A stretch of 64,000 nt of DNA, taken from Marsupella aquatica (taxonomy: Eukaryota > Marchantiophyta). Positions 9,571 through 19,461 of this stretch are shown here, in pieces. The stretch is from the NCBI GenBank assembly GCA_973895155.1, contig OZ316899.1, positions 2,728,001 through 2,792,000 on the forward strand. The letters are read 5' to 3'. The position numbers and the translations under genes were made by a program. Every line of letters starts with the position of its first letter. Position 1 is the stretch's first letter. Below the pieces are notes generated by a model, which saw only the letters and a program-made list of their open reading frames with translations, did no database searches and had not been told where the DNA came from.

Positions 9571-10642
9571 CTTGACTTTTTCTCTAGTGGTCAAGTGATG
9601 AAGACATCCCTTTTTTCTCAACGTGAATGTTTTGTTTGTTGTGACTCTCAACATGAGAGACATTTTGTGGAAGCATACGCTTCGTTCCTTTTTGAGAGGG
9701 TTCCCACCATCAAAGATCGTTATGATCGCTATAATGTCGGTGGAAGTTTTAGACATTGGGAACCCTCTTCTGCCGCTGTTGCTGTTGATGATGAATCAAA
9801 TGGTGATCAAGAAGATGGAGCTGACCAATCAGTCAAAGGGGATGGGCCATCAGAGGGGGCATATGTGAAGAATTTGGATGACCGAGTTGGCGAGGGTGAA
9901 AATATTGACCCTGTGGAAGACGATATGATTGTTGGATTTGCACCTTGTAGTTCACCAATTACAGATGTTGCCCCCATGGGCCCCAACGAGGGCCAGGTTG
10001 ATGATAACTTGGATAGAGATGGTCTCCATCCACAAGTGCCTGGACAAGAGATGGAGAAGATGAGAGAATCAGAAGTTGATACATTTGAGAAATTTTCTTC
10101 AAACAACCTTCTCAATCAAGGTGCAGAGAGGCATGGTGAGTCCAATGAACTTGACACATTGGGATTGAGACCAGAGACCATCCAAGTACCTGACATTCCC
10201 GTGAATGAAGCAAGTGCATCCACGACTGCTGACAACCAGGCAGGTGCTTCAATTTGTCCTGATACACTCTTTTTTGCTTCTGATGGCAAATTAGTGTTTG
10301 TTCGGTCACAATCAAGAAGTCCTGTTATCCTTCCACTCTCAAAAAAGAAAGGGAAGAGAGTAGGATCAACGGGATATAAGTCACTTGAATATGATTGTCG
10401 ATGTTACGTGTGGAAAAGTGGACCAGATGTAGGAACCAAAGTACCGTTGGATGCTGCTCAATCAATTTTGAACAATGACTCGTACAAAAAGCAAAAAGAG
10501 ATCCAGCTTATAGAAGCAAAGAATTGGGATTGATAACTCCAGTTTGATCTGCACCTTATTGAGAGTACCTCTGATGTCAACTATGAGATCCAACAGGAGC
10601 TTGGTGATGATATCTTGATTGATGAATATGGATCTCATTGTT
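9493..10642 (+). pseudogene. Methyltransferase-like domain, motif I and C-terminal region
   Basis: The meaningful part starts near 9,562 with DLILDFFSSGQVMKT, a variant of the S-adenosylmethionine-binding DPFxGSG motif, then VCCDSQHERHFVEAY. Together with the upstream exon this gives the order IV-X-I of the beta class. A long acidic low-complexity region follows (about residues 90-250), then a conserved-looking tail. At 10,012-10,038 the coding region contains a copy of the palindrome, read as NLDRDGLHPQ. Two stops, TGATAA at 10531-10536, are followed by 34 more open codons ending in TAG at 10642, so the original end was probably there. Confidence 0.55.
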
Positions 10643-10900
10643 AGCCAAGGGCTTACTAAGATTTAGCCATGTGATCTTATCAATTTGATATAATCTTAAT
10701 AGTCTGTATAATTATACTTCAAGCCTAACAATTAGAGCATCAGTATCAATATCCATTTCCTCTTTACGGTTTCTCAATGAATACGGTCAGTATGCATATT
10801 TTCTTTGTGGTTGGCCACTTGTGTTTTTGGATTGAGACCATCTCTATCCAAACTTCAAATGTGTTTTTTTCTCTAAGATTGGTATTTGTTGCACTTGCAG
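10643..10900 (+). other. Spacer or intron before the HAD-phosphatase exon
   Basis: AT-rich with no convincing ORF. It contains a half palindrome (GAGACCATCTCTATCCAA, 10833-10850). It ends in a pyrimidine-rich stretch and TTGCACTTGCAG, a good 3' splice site at 10900. Whether the phosphatase is a separate gene or a downstream exon of the methylase-like gene is unclear. Confidence 0.5.
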
Positions 10901-11566
10901 AACCAAGACCTTGTTCCATCAAGCGCAAAATGCTGATTTTGGATCTTAACAAAATACTTTGGGATTCGGTTGAATTCCAAAGCAAGGGCAAATCCAGAAA
11001 TGTTGTGACCCCAAGTGGAGTGCATTGGGATAGAAAAAATGGAATTAGTCGCATGTATACAGAAAGGCCAGGGCTCCACGAGTTTCTAAAGTTAGTTTTT
11101 GACCGATTTGATGTTGCAATTTGGACATGTGCTGGGATACAACGAACAGTGAAAATGTTGAACATGATGTTCACTGCTGAGGAGCGATTGAAACTTAAGT
11201 TTGTATTCACATAGGTGGAAGCCTTTGACATAGGCATTCAAAGGCGTGACATTACAAACGGAAAGGCAAATGTGCTACTGAAGGATGCCTCGTGGATGAC
11301 TCCCCCCTTAAGGCATTTGCCAACCCAAGCATGACCGGACTATTTCCAGTGCCCTACACGCATGCCAATCATGGAGATAATTTTCTTCTAACAATTCTTT
11401 GGCCTTGTCTTGAGAAATTATCACATGCAAGTGACATTAGATGTTATCTTCTTCTGAATTCTCCATTGTGGTCTCTATTGCACATAAAGAGAGACAAGGT
11501 AAAAAATGAAATTACTTATGATCAACTTAGTAAGAGATGTGCAACAAAAAGTTGGAAGTCATAGTT
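10901..11566 (+). pseudogene. FCP1/NIF-type HAD phosphatase-like gene
   Basis: Motif I is MLILDLNKIL, where the usual DxDx has Asn at the second Asp, as in a plant subgroup with DLNG. Next is RPGLHEFLKLVFDRFDVAIWTCAG, the signature motif of FCP1/SCP proteins. A TAG at 11212-11214 interrupts the frame, which then resumes. VDDSPLKAFANP (motif IV, from 11292) is in the next frame, followed by LLTILWPCLEKLSHASDIRCYL, typical of the domain end. The frame change near 11,288 again looks like one lost C. Related proteins remove phosphate from proteins such as the RNA polymerase II tail, but the role here is unknown. Confidence 0.7.
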
Positions 11567-11913
11567 TACGCATAGTGTGTTGGACCTCAATAGCAATGAG
11601 ATTCCTTGGAACGTGAAGCATCGTATATGTAGTTTACGTCATGAGGCAAAACTTGACGATGCACTTGTCATCTCACTTGCTAAAGCATTTGTAGGACGGG
11701 ACTATGGGTCCATATAGAGAAAATCCCAGACACTTTTTGCGGGAGACTATAGCCATTAGGAACAACACCACCAAGTTTCAGCTCCCTGAAAATAAAGAGA
11801 CTTGCAACCATGACAATAGGGTAGATAGTAGAGGAGACAGGGGCACGTGCTCAAATACGCATTGTAAGAGCATTTTATTTAGAGATCTGACTCATGTTAA
11901 GCCCTTTAGATAG
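11567..11913 (+). pseudogene. Decayed coding tail, unknown
   Basis: One frame reads ICSLRHEAKLDDALVISLAKAFVGRDYG up to a stop near 11,726, which looks protein-like and may be the end of the phosphatase-like gene. The other open stretch to 11913 has no recognisable motif. Confidence 0.3.
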
Positions 11914-12342
11914 AAGAAATACATTGTAAATTGTATATTGTATATTATTTTATAATCTATTTGGAGAACTTGTGTCCTTTTGTTCACACATTATCAAGGG
12001 TATTTGGGCTTCTTTGTGCTGAAATGTTTTTATAAGTATCATCTCAATCCTACTATTCTTTGTGAATTAATAAATAATGATCTCTATCCTATTATTCTTT
12101 GTGAATTAATAAATAATATAATATGTATTGTTTATTAATATAATACTAATATGATTTGGCCTATAAAGTGTACATTTAGGGACCAAAAAGTGTACATTTG
12201 GGTTTCTTAAAGTGTACATTTGGGTTTCTTAAAGTGTACATTTGGGGACATGAAAGTGTACATTTCAAGACTGATTTGTGAACAAAAGAAAATACACTTT
12301 TAATGAATAGGCTGATTAAAGAACAAGTAACCGTTACCTCAT
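11914..12342. repeat. AT-rich spacer with two short tandem repeats
   Basis: No gene. Two copies of a ~39-bp unit containing TTCTTTGTGAATTAATAAAT lie at 12,050-12,118; the first is followed by GATCTCTATCC, a half palindrome. Five copies of a 22-bp unit starting AAAGTGTACATTT lie at 12,165-12,266. The G1 retroelement begins abruptly about 75 bp later. Confidence 0.8.
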
Positions 12343-12936
12343 ATGGATGACCTCTTCGATTGCCTCTCCGGGGCTAAGAAGTTTTCAAAGGTGGACTTGT
12401 GGTCTGGGTATTACCAGATCCGCATGGCTAAGGGAGACGAGTATAAGACCGCGATGCGCACAAGGTTCGGATCCTATGAGTTTTTGGTTTTGCCGTTCAG
12501 GTTATGTAATGCAACCGCAACGTTCATGAAGATGATGAATACCATCTTCCATGACTTGTTGGACCAAGGAGTGGTCGTCTTTATTGACGACATCCTAATC
12601 TACTCAAAAACATTGGAGGAACATGAGCAGTTGCTCAGAGAAGTGTTCTCTCGCCTTTGTAAGGCTCATCTCTTTGCTAAACCTAGCAAGTGTAAGTTTG
12701 CGATGAACGAGATTCAGTTCCTCGGCCATACCTTTACCCCGGAAGGGATTACGCCTAGTCAGGACAAGCTTAAGGAGATCAAAGAATGGGAGGGCTCGTC
12801 CAATGTGAGGCAAGTTAGAGCCTTCTTAGGATTTACGGGGTTCTATCGGAGATACATGAAAGACTATGCGAGGATCGCAAGGCCCCTAAACGTGCTAACG
12901 TTGAAAAACAAAGTGTTTGTGTGGACACAGGATTGA
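12343..12936 (+). pseudogene. Gypsy G1 reverse transcriptase
   Basis: Motifs in order: FSKVDLWSGYYQIRM, FLVLPFRLCNATATFM, the catalytic VVFIDDILIYS, FLGHTFTPEGI and QVRAFLGFTGFYRRY. The Trp in 'DLWSG' and Arg in 'LPFRL' stand where the family nearly always has Arg and Gly. The frame begins inside the domain, so the N-terminal part is missing. It ends at TGA 12934-12936, where a Trp codon is expected. Confidence 0.93.
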
Positions 12937-12966
12937 GAGTTAGCATTCCAAGAACTTAAGCGGCTA

Positions 12967-13549
12967 ATGATAACGCCGCCGATTCTAAAGTTACCCAAAA
13001 TGGGGAAACCGTTCAAGATTTGGACAGACGCAAGTGATTATGCCATTGGCGCCTGTCTTCACCAAGACGGGCGTCCTATGGCCTTCCAGTCATGTAAGTT
13101 GGAAAATCACTGGATCACACCGGAAAGGGAAATGTATGTTGTGATCTATGCGTTAAAGAAGTGGGAGATTTACCTTAAGAACGGTCCCAAAGTGGTAATC
13201 CACATAGATAGCTTGCCGGTTGGGTACTTCAGTTCAAAGCCAAGACTAAACCCCAAGGAAATGCGCTGGCAGATGTTCTTGGCGGATTTCAATTTTGAAG
13301 TCCGCCACGTTCCAGGGAAGACAAATACGGCAGCTGACGCGTTATTGCGTAAGGACCAACATTGTGTCAATGGGATGACGATGCTCAAATCTGAGTGGCC
13401 AAAGGTTTTGGCTGCGGCATATGGGGATGACAAGTTAGCTAAGGAACGGCAAAGCAATGGGTGCAGCCAAGGCAAGGTAAGGCACGTATCATTGGGGTTG
13501 GATACGACACATAATGTACAGTTATCGCGATACAAGCAGAGGTGCGTGT
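12967..13549 (+). pseudogene. Gypsy G1 RNase H
   Basis: Same frame as the RT after the stop. It carries FKIWTDASDYAIGACLHQ, REMYVVIYALKKW, the altered HIDSLP (family: TDHxxL) and ADALLRK. It runs on to LDTTHNVQLSRYKQRC at the start of the integrase N-terminus, then is cut by the solo LTR. The open frame continues to 13659 but that part is LTR sequence. Confidence 0.9.
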
Positions 13550-13554
13550 ACATA

Positions 13555-16305
13555 TGTCACGCGATTGACATGGGTCTTAACACCAAAAATGTCACTATGG
13601 GTGCCAAAACCATCTCCTTGTACCTGAGGATCACGAAGGGATGTTGTGAAGGCCGGTAAACACCAATTTATGCCCTTAACACCAGATTATCATAGCAAGA
13701 CTCTATCACACATCACCCAAGCTCAATCCCTAGGAACCAAGGTTGGGAATCAGATCCTGTGCTCATGGTAGTTCTAGTGAGAAGGGGTCCTCATATTGGG
13801 CCGTACACACAGGGCCCTAGCGCTACGGTGCGCATATGTCTATATGTATGCTTACTATCATAGGTATATTTCTATTCCGCCGCCGGAATGTACCCATAAA
13901 CCAGTGACTCTTGACTGATTCTCGACTTAGGGACTTCTAAGCCATTGCCCCACCACTCTACCATTCCACTCTCAGCAATCAGAGCTGTGACAGCCCTCAC
14001 CCAACCCACTTCAATGCACCTGGTACACCTCTCAGTGGCGCTGCTAGTCCCATCATACACTCAGATTGCCTCACACACACACACATCCATGAGAGAAATG
14101 AGGCCTAAGAGGAAAACTCAATTAGATTCAAAGATGTGCACAATCGTTCATTGAGAACACTTGATCCGAACAATAGGCCCAAAGGCTGTCTCCTCCAGAT
14201 TGCGACGTGCTTGCCCTGCAAGCCTTGTGCTTGCCATGCAAGCTCAATCTTGAACCTGAGCCCGGCTCACTCCAGATTGCGACGGCAGATTGGACTCGAA
14301 CCAATCCCGTACTTGCCTTGCAAACTCAATCCTGAACTCAACCTCCTTCACTGAACTTCATTCTTGGGGACACGTACAGATCTCACACCTCCATTTCAGA
14401 ATGTCAAGTTACGCATGCACAGTTGACTCAACTTCAAAGCTGGTACCAGGCCTAACGACGATCTACCCCAGACTATAATGAAGCCCGGCCTCATGCTTGC
14501 CCTGCAAGCTCAACCCTGGCCATAAATCCCTTAGTGCTCTCTACCAGACAAAGGCCGGGACTCCCCATGGATCACGTAGCCTTGCCAGACTGAACTGTAA
14601 ATGTTCCTCCTGCTGCCCCTCAATCAGAGTCTCAGCCTTCCTAATGTGCTCACCGCAAATCACATTGAAATCCTCCCCACAATTTACAATCACCAACACA
14701 TCACCTATCACCAAGGCTCTGTATTGGGGGAAAAGAACCCAGTTGTGTTGCCTACTAGAAAGAGCCAAATCTAGCTTGCAAACCTGGTCAACTGTTGCTG
14801 TGAAGTGTGGCTGATTACTCCCTAAGTAATAGCACAACCCAGCTCTCCCCAGCACACAGCTTCCAAGCCCAGCCTTCCTTGCACAAAGCTCCTCCCTGCT
14901 GCTCAGTCTACGTGAGATCACACAACTAAAGTCCCCCCTGCCTCTACCGGGGGGGCTGCTCTATATACTCTCATACTGAGCCCAAATGGGTGGATACTAC
15001 GCTGCTGGAGCCCCATCCCAGCCCTAACAGAGCCGCCACTATCTCTAACTACTGAACCCTAACTCACAACTTTATTTCTATCTCGAATTGACTATGTACT
15101 TTGGATTTGGCCATCCTCCATGGTTTTTGCAAGCTTGCGCCTCCTCTCCCGATTTCTCTATTCAACCATTTGTTGCGTGGATAGTAGCGTTGGAAGCGGC
15201 TTGAGCTCCTCTTTCCAACGAGATCAATTATAGCCAATTTGGGCAAATGCAAAGAAAGTTATGCCTCCGCAACCGAGAGGGGGTACTCACTGCTATGCTA
15301 ACCCGAGTTACATAGCTAACCCGAGTTTGGCTAGCCTAGCTATCCTATGTAACCCGAGTAGAGCTAACCCGTGGTCTCGGGTTAGGCCACTACCTGCTAT
15401 CCGCTAACCTAGGCTAAGCTGAGCCCGAACCCGAACTTACCTATGCTAACGCAAGCCCGAGTTCAGTCTAACCCGGGATCAATCTAATCTGAACCCTGGT
15501 TAAGCCTAAGCTGTGCTGACCCGAGCTAAGCTGAAGTCGTGCTTACATGAGTTAAGCTGAAGCCGTGCTTACATGAGTTAAGCTGAAGCCGTGCTCACAT
15601 AAGCTAAGCCGTGGCCGAGCTTAGGTTAACCCGAAACCGAAGCCGAATCCGCTAATTCCGGCCAAAAGTTAACCCGTCACACTAATCAGACCGTATCTGC
15701 CTTAATACACCTCCGTTTCCCAAGTGTTATATATCTATTTTACTCGCCTTGACCAGATCTTTCCAATGCTCTTTACAGATCTGGATTTGGTGACGTATTG
15801 AATGAGATATAGTCGTCGACCACCCTCGACATAGCCTTTTATTTCCCTAACATTCTAAGACTAGACTATGAACCACTAACCTAACTAACAAAATTAAGCT
15901 ACACACCCAAGACATTGAAATTTCATCCTGAGCACAATCACCATACCCCACAACTTCATATTCAGCTATGGAGACTCGCTTCCTTGAATTATCACGCCTA
16001 CCTCCGTACCGGCGTCTTGAAGAGCCTCCATGCTCCATCTTGCTTGTCAAGAAGATGGTATGCTTGAAGAGCTAAATCCTCTCTTCCCCAGTTTCTCCTT
16101 TGTGGCCTTGACAGTGACTACCTCAATTGTGTTGCCTTGGTTGTGCAGTCTTCAAGCTGAAATACATTTATCCCTACTCTTAACGTCACGATTGCCCTTA
16201 TTCTTGCCCGCTTGCTAATTGTCATGCAATATCAATAGCTACTCCTTGCATACAACAACCTAGTTAATCAGATTATTAAATAAGGACCATGTCATCGGCG
16301 TCACA
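13555..16305 (-). mobile_element. Solo LTR inserted in G1, same superfamily as the long H/A LTRs
   Basis: It is flanked by the five-base duplication ACATA (13550-13554 and 16306-16310) and has TG...CA ends. Read on the minus strand it starts TGTGACGCCG, like the LTR at 39,548, and ends GCGTGACA. The inserted DNA splits a gypsy integrase that is continuous at 49,580-49,620. It contains the GC-rich ATTCCG-CCGC-CGGAAT motif at 13,874-13,889. No intact ORF is present. Length 2,751 bp. Confidence 0.88.
15290..15680. repeat. Degenerate CTAACCCGAG and 28-bp repeats
   Basis: Loose repeats of GCTAACCCGAG fill the first half. From about 15,530 a 28-bp unit (GCTTACATGAGTTAAGCTGA with GCCGT) is repeated three times. 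This lies inside the solo LTR and has no coding capacity. Confidence 0.7.
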
Positions 16306-16310
16306 ACATA

Positions 16311-17192
16311 CCAGAGTCTCTAAGGTTAGAGGTTCTGCAAAAGTACCACGACTTGCCCTGGGGAGGGCATGGAGGACAAGCCGCTACGTATCGCAGCATG
16401 TCGCAAGATGTGTATTGGCCGGACATGAAGCAATCGGTCCTTCAACACGTGCAAAGTTGTTACTTGTGCCAAAAGAACCGAACGGTCTATAGGGCAAAAG
16501 GAGGACTGTTGCAACCCTTACCAGTAGTTGCGGCTCCATGGGAGTCTATCTCCATGGACTTCATTGTTGGGTTACCTGAGTCCCACGGCAGTAACTCCAT
16601 CTTAACAATTGTGGATTGTTTTTCCAAGATGGCGTATTTCCTGCCTACTACAAAGATGGTTTCGGCCCGAGAGGTTGCCGGTCTAGTGTTTGACAATGTC
16701 TTCCGACAATGGGGATTGCCGTTGCATATCCTGTTTGATTGCGATACCAAGTTCATGGGCCATTTTTGGAAGGCGTTGTTCCGGTTATCTGGAACGGACC
16801 TGACTAGGGGATCGGCATACCATCATGAGACGGATGGCCAAACGGAACGGGTTAATGGTATCGTGGAGGACTACTTGCGTCACTTTGTGATGGCCAATCA
16901 AAAGGATTGGGCAAAGCACTTAACAATGCTTAACTCGACCAAGCATTCGGCGATGGGGTTTGCGCCGTTTGTGTTGGCCACAGGGAGGACGCCAAGGGCG
17001 CCCTCTTGGTTTATAAATCCAGAAGCTTGGCGGACGGAAAGCAAGGTTCCTTCTACGGACAATTTTATTCGAGAGCGGCGCCTAGTTGTGGAAGCCACTA
17101 CCAAGGGTATGACCCTTGCCCAAAGTCGGTACAAGGAGCAAGGGGATAAATATCGACGTCAGGTAAGCTTTGAAATTGGGGAGAGCGTCTAG
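16311..17192 (+). pseudogene. Gypsy G1 integrase
   Basis: The zinc-binding HHCC region reads HDLPWGGHGG ... CYLCQKNR. The core follows with SISMDFIVGLPES (first Asp), a second Asp region DCDTKFMGHFWKALF and HHETDGQTERVNGI, which holds the catalytic Glu. 'DCDTKF' replaces the common DRDxxF. The frame ends at TAG 17190-17192 where Trp is expected, and continues without a shift. Confidence 0.92.
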
Positions 17193-17630
17193 TTGCAGTT
17201 GAGACTTGAGCAATACCACGGGAACATAAGTAGGAAGCTGGCTCCTAGATATGCGGGGCCCTATTGCATTATACGATGGGCCCACAAGGATAATCCAGTT
17301 TTGGTGGTGTTGGAGACACCCAAGGAAATGGGCGTGGGCAAAAGCTACCAAGTTAGCCGGCTCAAGAAGTTTGTCAAAGACGATGATCCCAACCAGGATC
17401 AGGTCTTGCTTCCAGATGCCATGTTGGTGGAGGACGCTGAGGAGTTTGAGGTGGAGGCAATTCTGGACCACCATTACAAACGCAAATTGGGAAGGCAAAT
17501 CTTGGAGTATTTGGTGAAGTGGGCTGGCTATGACCAGGCCAAGAGTACTTGGGAACCGGAAGAAAATTTGGGTAATGCATCAGAGATCCTTGGAAGCTAT
17601 TGTAAGCAAAGTGGCCTACCGCCGTTGTGA
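17193..17630 (+). CDS. Gypsy G1 integrase C-terminus with chromodomain
   Basis: 145 codons in frame with the integrase. The first part, LAPRYAGPYCIIR, is the GPF/GPY module. Residues about 85-140 form a chromodomain: EVEAILDHHYKRKLG, YLVKWAGYDQAKSTWEPEENLGNA. Chromodomains direct insertion to certain chromatin, and their presence places G1 in the chromoviruses. Confidence 0.93.
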   Translation: MQLRLEQYHGNISRKLAPRYAGPYCIIRWAHKDNPVLVVLETPKEMGVGKSYQVSRLKKFVKDDDPNQDQVLLPDAMLVEDAEEFEVEAILDHHYKRKLGRQILEYLVKWAGYDQAKSTWEPEENLGNASEILGSYCKQSGLPPL

Positions 17631-18067
17631 ACTGGTACAGGCAACTGTAGCTACCTTTGTGAGTTGTATCCTAGTTTCACTCCTCTCGGCCTCTTAAGGA
17701 TAAAGTTGGATTGCGTTGGTGCTAGAGGTTGTTGGGCGGCCGATTTGCTCTTTGCGAGTGGAAGTTGATGATGTCCGCCTTACATCTGTGGGCAGACTAG
17801 TTCAAACAAAGGGGAGTGCCCCAAGGGGAGGACAAGGGGTCCGACGAGTTTGGAGTTAGCTTACCCGTTTGGACTGACATCCTACTTGGATAAGTGGGAT
17901 AGGTTGGAATTTCCTAAGTCTGCAATGTGCATACCAACCTGGTTTGCATCAGCCTTATGGGCAAACCATTTGTTACCTCATAAAATTTTTAAGGCCCAAA
18001 GTGGTCTAGGCATGTTGGAACGTTTACTGAGGTCACGCGGACATGACCATTTTTAAAGGGGGGTGCA
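17631..18067 (+). other. G1 3' untranslated region and polypurine tract
   Basis: Non-coding, with the same sequence as 41,870-42,072 plus 46,987-47,230 of G2 on the other strand. A purine-rich AAAGGGGGG ends at 18063, followed by TGCA and the LTR. Confidence 0.75.
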
Positions 18068-19461
18068 AGTCGCAGAACTTGACTACCTTAACACTTAGCT
18101 CCGGCATCGCTGACTCCGACGCAGTCGCAGAACTTGACTACCTTAACACCTAGCTCTGGCGTCGCTGACTCCGATGCCGAGCTCCCTTATGGTCCAGGCC
18201 CGGATAGGGCATCCGGGGAGGACTTAGCATGGGGAGACTTGTGGGCAATGAGACGTGGCACTAGCGAGGCAAGGAGCCAAGCTGGGGACACACACTAAGG
18301 ACTTGGACTAGCTGATAGCTGGTCGGGTCAAGGGGAAATGGGCCGGGCTCAAGGATGGCTGTCCGGACCTCTGGATGGAATTTGAGTTCTAAGGGCTTGA
18401 GTGTGAGCTCCTCTTGGGCCCAAGGCCAATGGAGTTGACGCCATGGGCAACGGACGCTTGGGGCGCAAGTTACGGCCCGATCCGCGTTGGGCCAGTTGAG
18501 GGCCCCAAGCGGCGAGGAGACCTGAGGGCCTAGGCATGGGCACTGGGTCGGCCCGATCACAATGGGCTAAGGCACTCCGCTTGCGGATGCCTAACCAGAA
18601 AGTTATGGGCGTTGCCAGTTGGTGGCTCGCCCATTATGCGCGATAGGATCCGGGTCTGGGGGCCGCCAAACGGAAATGACGATATCTTCCTAACGAGAAG
18701 TCCGTTGGGGGACTTCTTGGGTGCATTGTAAAGCTCTTGAGGAGGGCTACGCTGTCCTGAGCTCATCTGGGTTTGGGGGCACCATGGGTTCTTGTGGTTT
18801 GCGGGTGTTAGCTCACCCACTTGCCAAATCTTGCCGAACAGCAGCCAAGTTGCGTTCAGTCTCCCAAGGGAGCTTGCGTTGGGGAGGCAAGGCCAAGTAG
18901 GTACGGAGGCTGAGTTCCAAGAGTGCTCGGCCCCTAGACCATCAGTGGGGCAAACCGGGAGTTGGTTGCTAGAGTCGGGGCCTTTCTGGTCCGGGCGTGT
19001 TGGGACAAGCTACGCTAATTGGGCCATGAGCATGTCCTGGGGTCAGGGCGGTCAGTTGGTGATGGATAGGTGCAAGGGGGAACCCGGGCCACGCCCAAGG
19101 AAGGAGCTGTCCTGGACGGACAGTGGGCGTGGGTTCTGGTTCTGGCTTATGGCATCGGGAGGACCTATCGCTGACCTATTTACCAACGTCTGTTGAGCTT
19201 GAGTAGGATGCTAGACATGGCGAGTTCTAGATCCTGAAGGGTTACTTATCGAGGTGCTTGGTTGCTTGTGCAGATAGGGAGGACCGTCGAGTAGCGGTCG
19301 TGTTAGAGAGCAAGTGCGGCTTCGTATGGGAGGGGCCGCTGGCGGTGCAAGGGGCACTAGTTTACTTGCTCAAGGTATTCCGTGGAGGCGTCCAGGCACC
19401 AAGGGCACTTAGGCGTGAGTGCTGGGATTGGTGAGGGCGCTGGGTGGCAATGTCCACCACT
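18068..19461 (+). repeat. 3' LTR of G1, with a 55-bp start duplication
   Basis: It starts AGTCGCAGAACTTGAC and ends GTCCACCACT, the same unusual AG...CT ends as the solo LTR at 29,809-31,289. The first 55 bp are repeated in tandem (18068 and 18123). Compared with that solo LTR it lacks a segment near 18,655. Confidence 0.88.

Larger units (their letters stand above)
12343..19461 (+). mobile_element. Ty3/gypsy chromovirus G1, 5' truncated, with nested solo LTR
   Basis: It contains RT, RNase H, integrase with chromodomain, a purine tract and a 3' LTR, but no 5' LTR, gag or protease. Its start joins AT-rich unique DNA directly. It is interrupted at 13,555-16,305 by another family's LTR. Its right end meets the F1 element at a point where the F2 copy is continuous, so it inserted into F1. 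Many coding changes are those expected from C-to-T decay (see findings). Confidence 0.9.

Noticed and set aside
1476-10642. Bacterial or phage contamination explaining ParB plus methylase
   Set aside because: Splice sites, a copia insertion in the intron and continuous plant retroelements on the same DNA argue for a nuclear eukaryotic locus.
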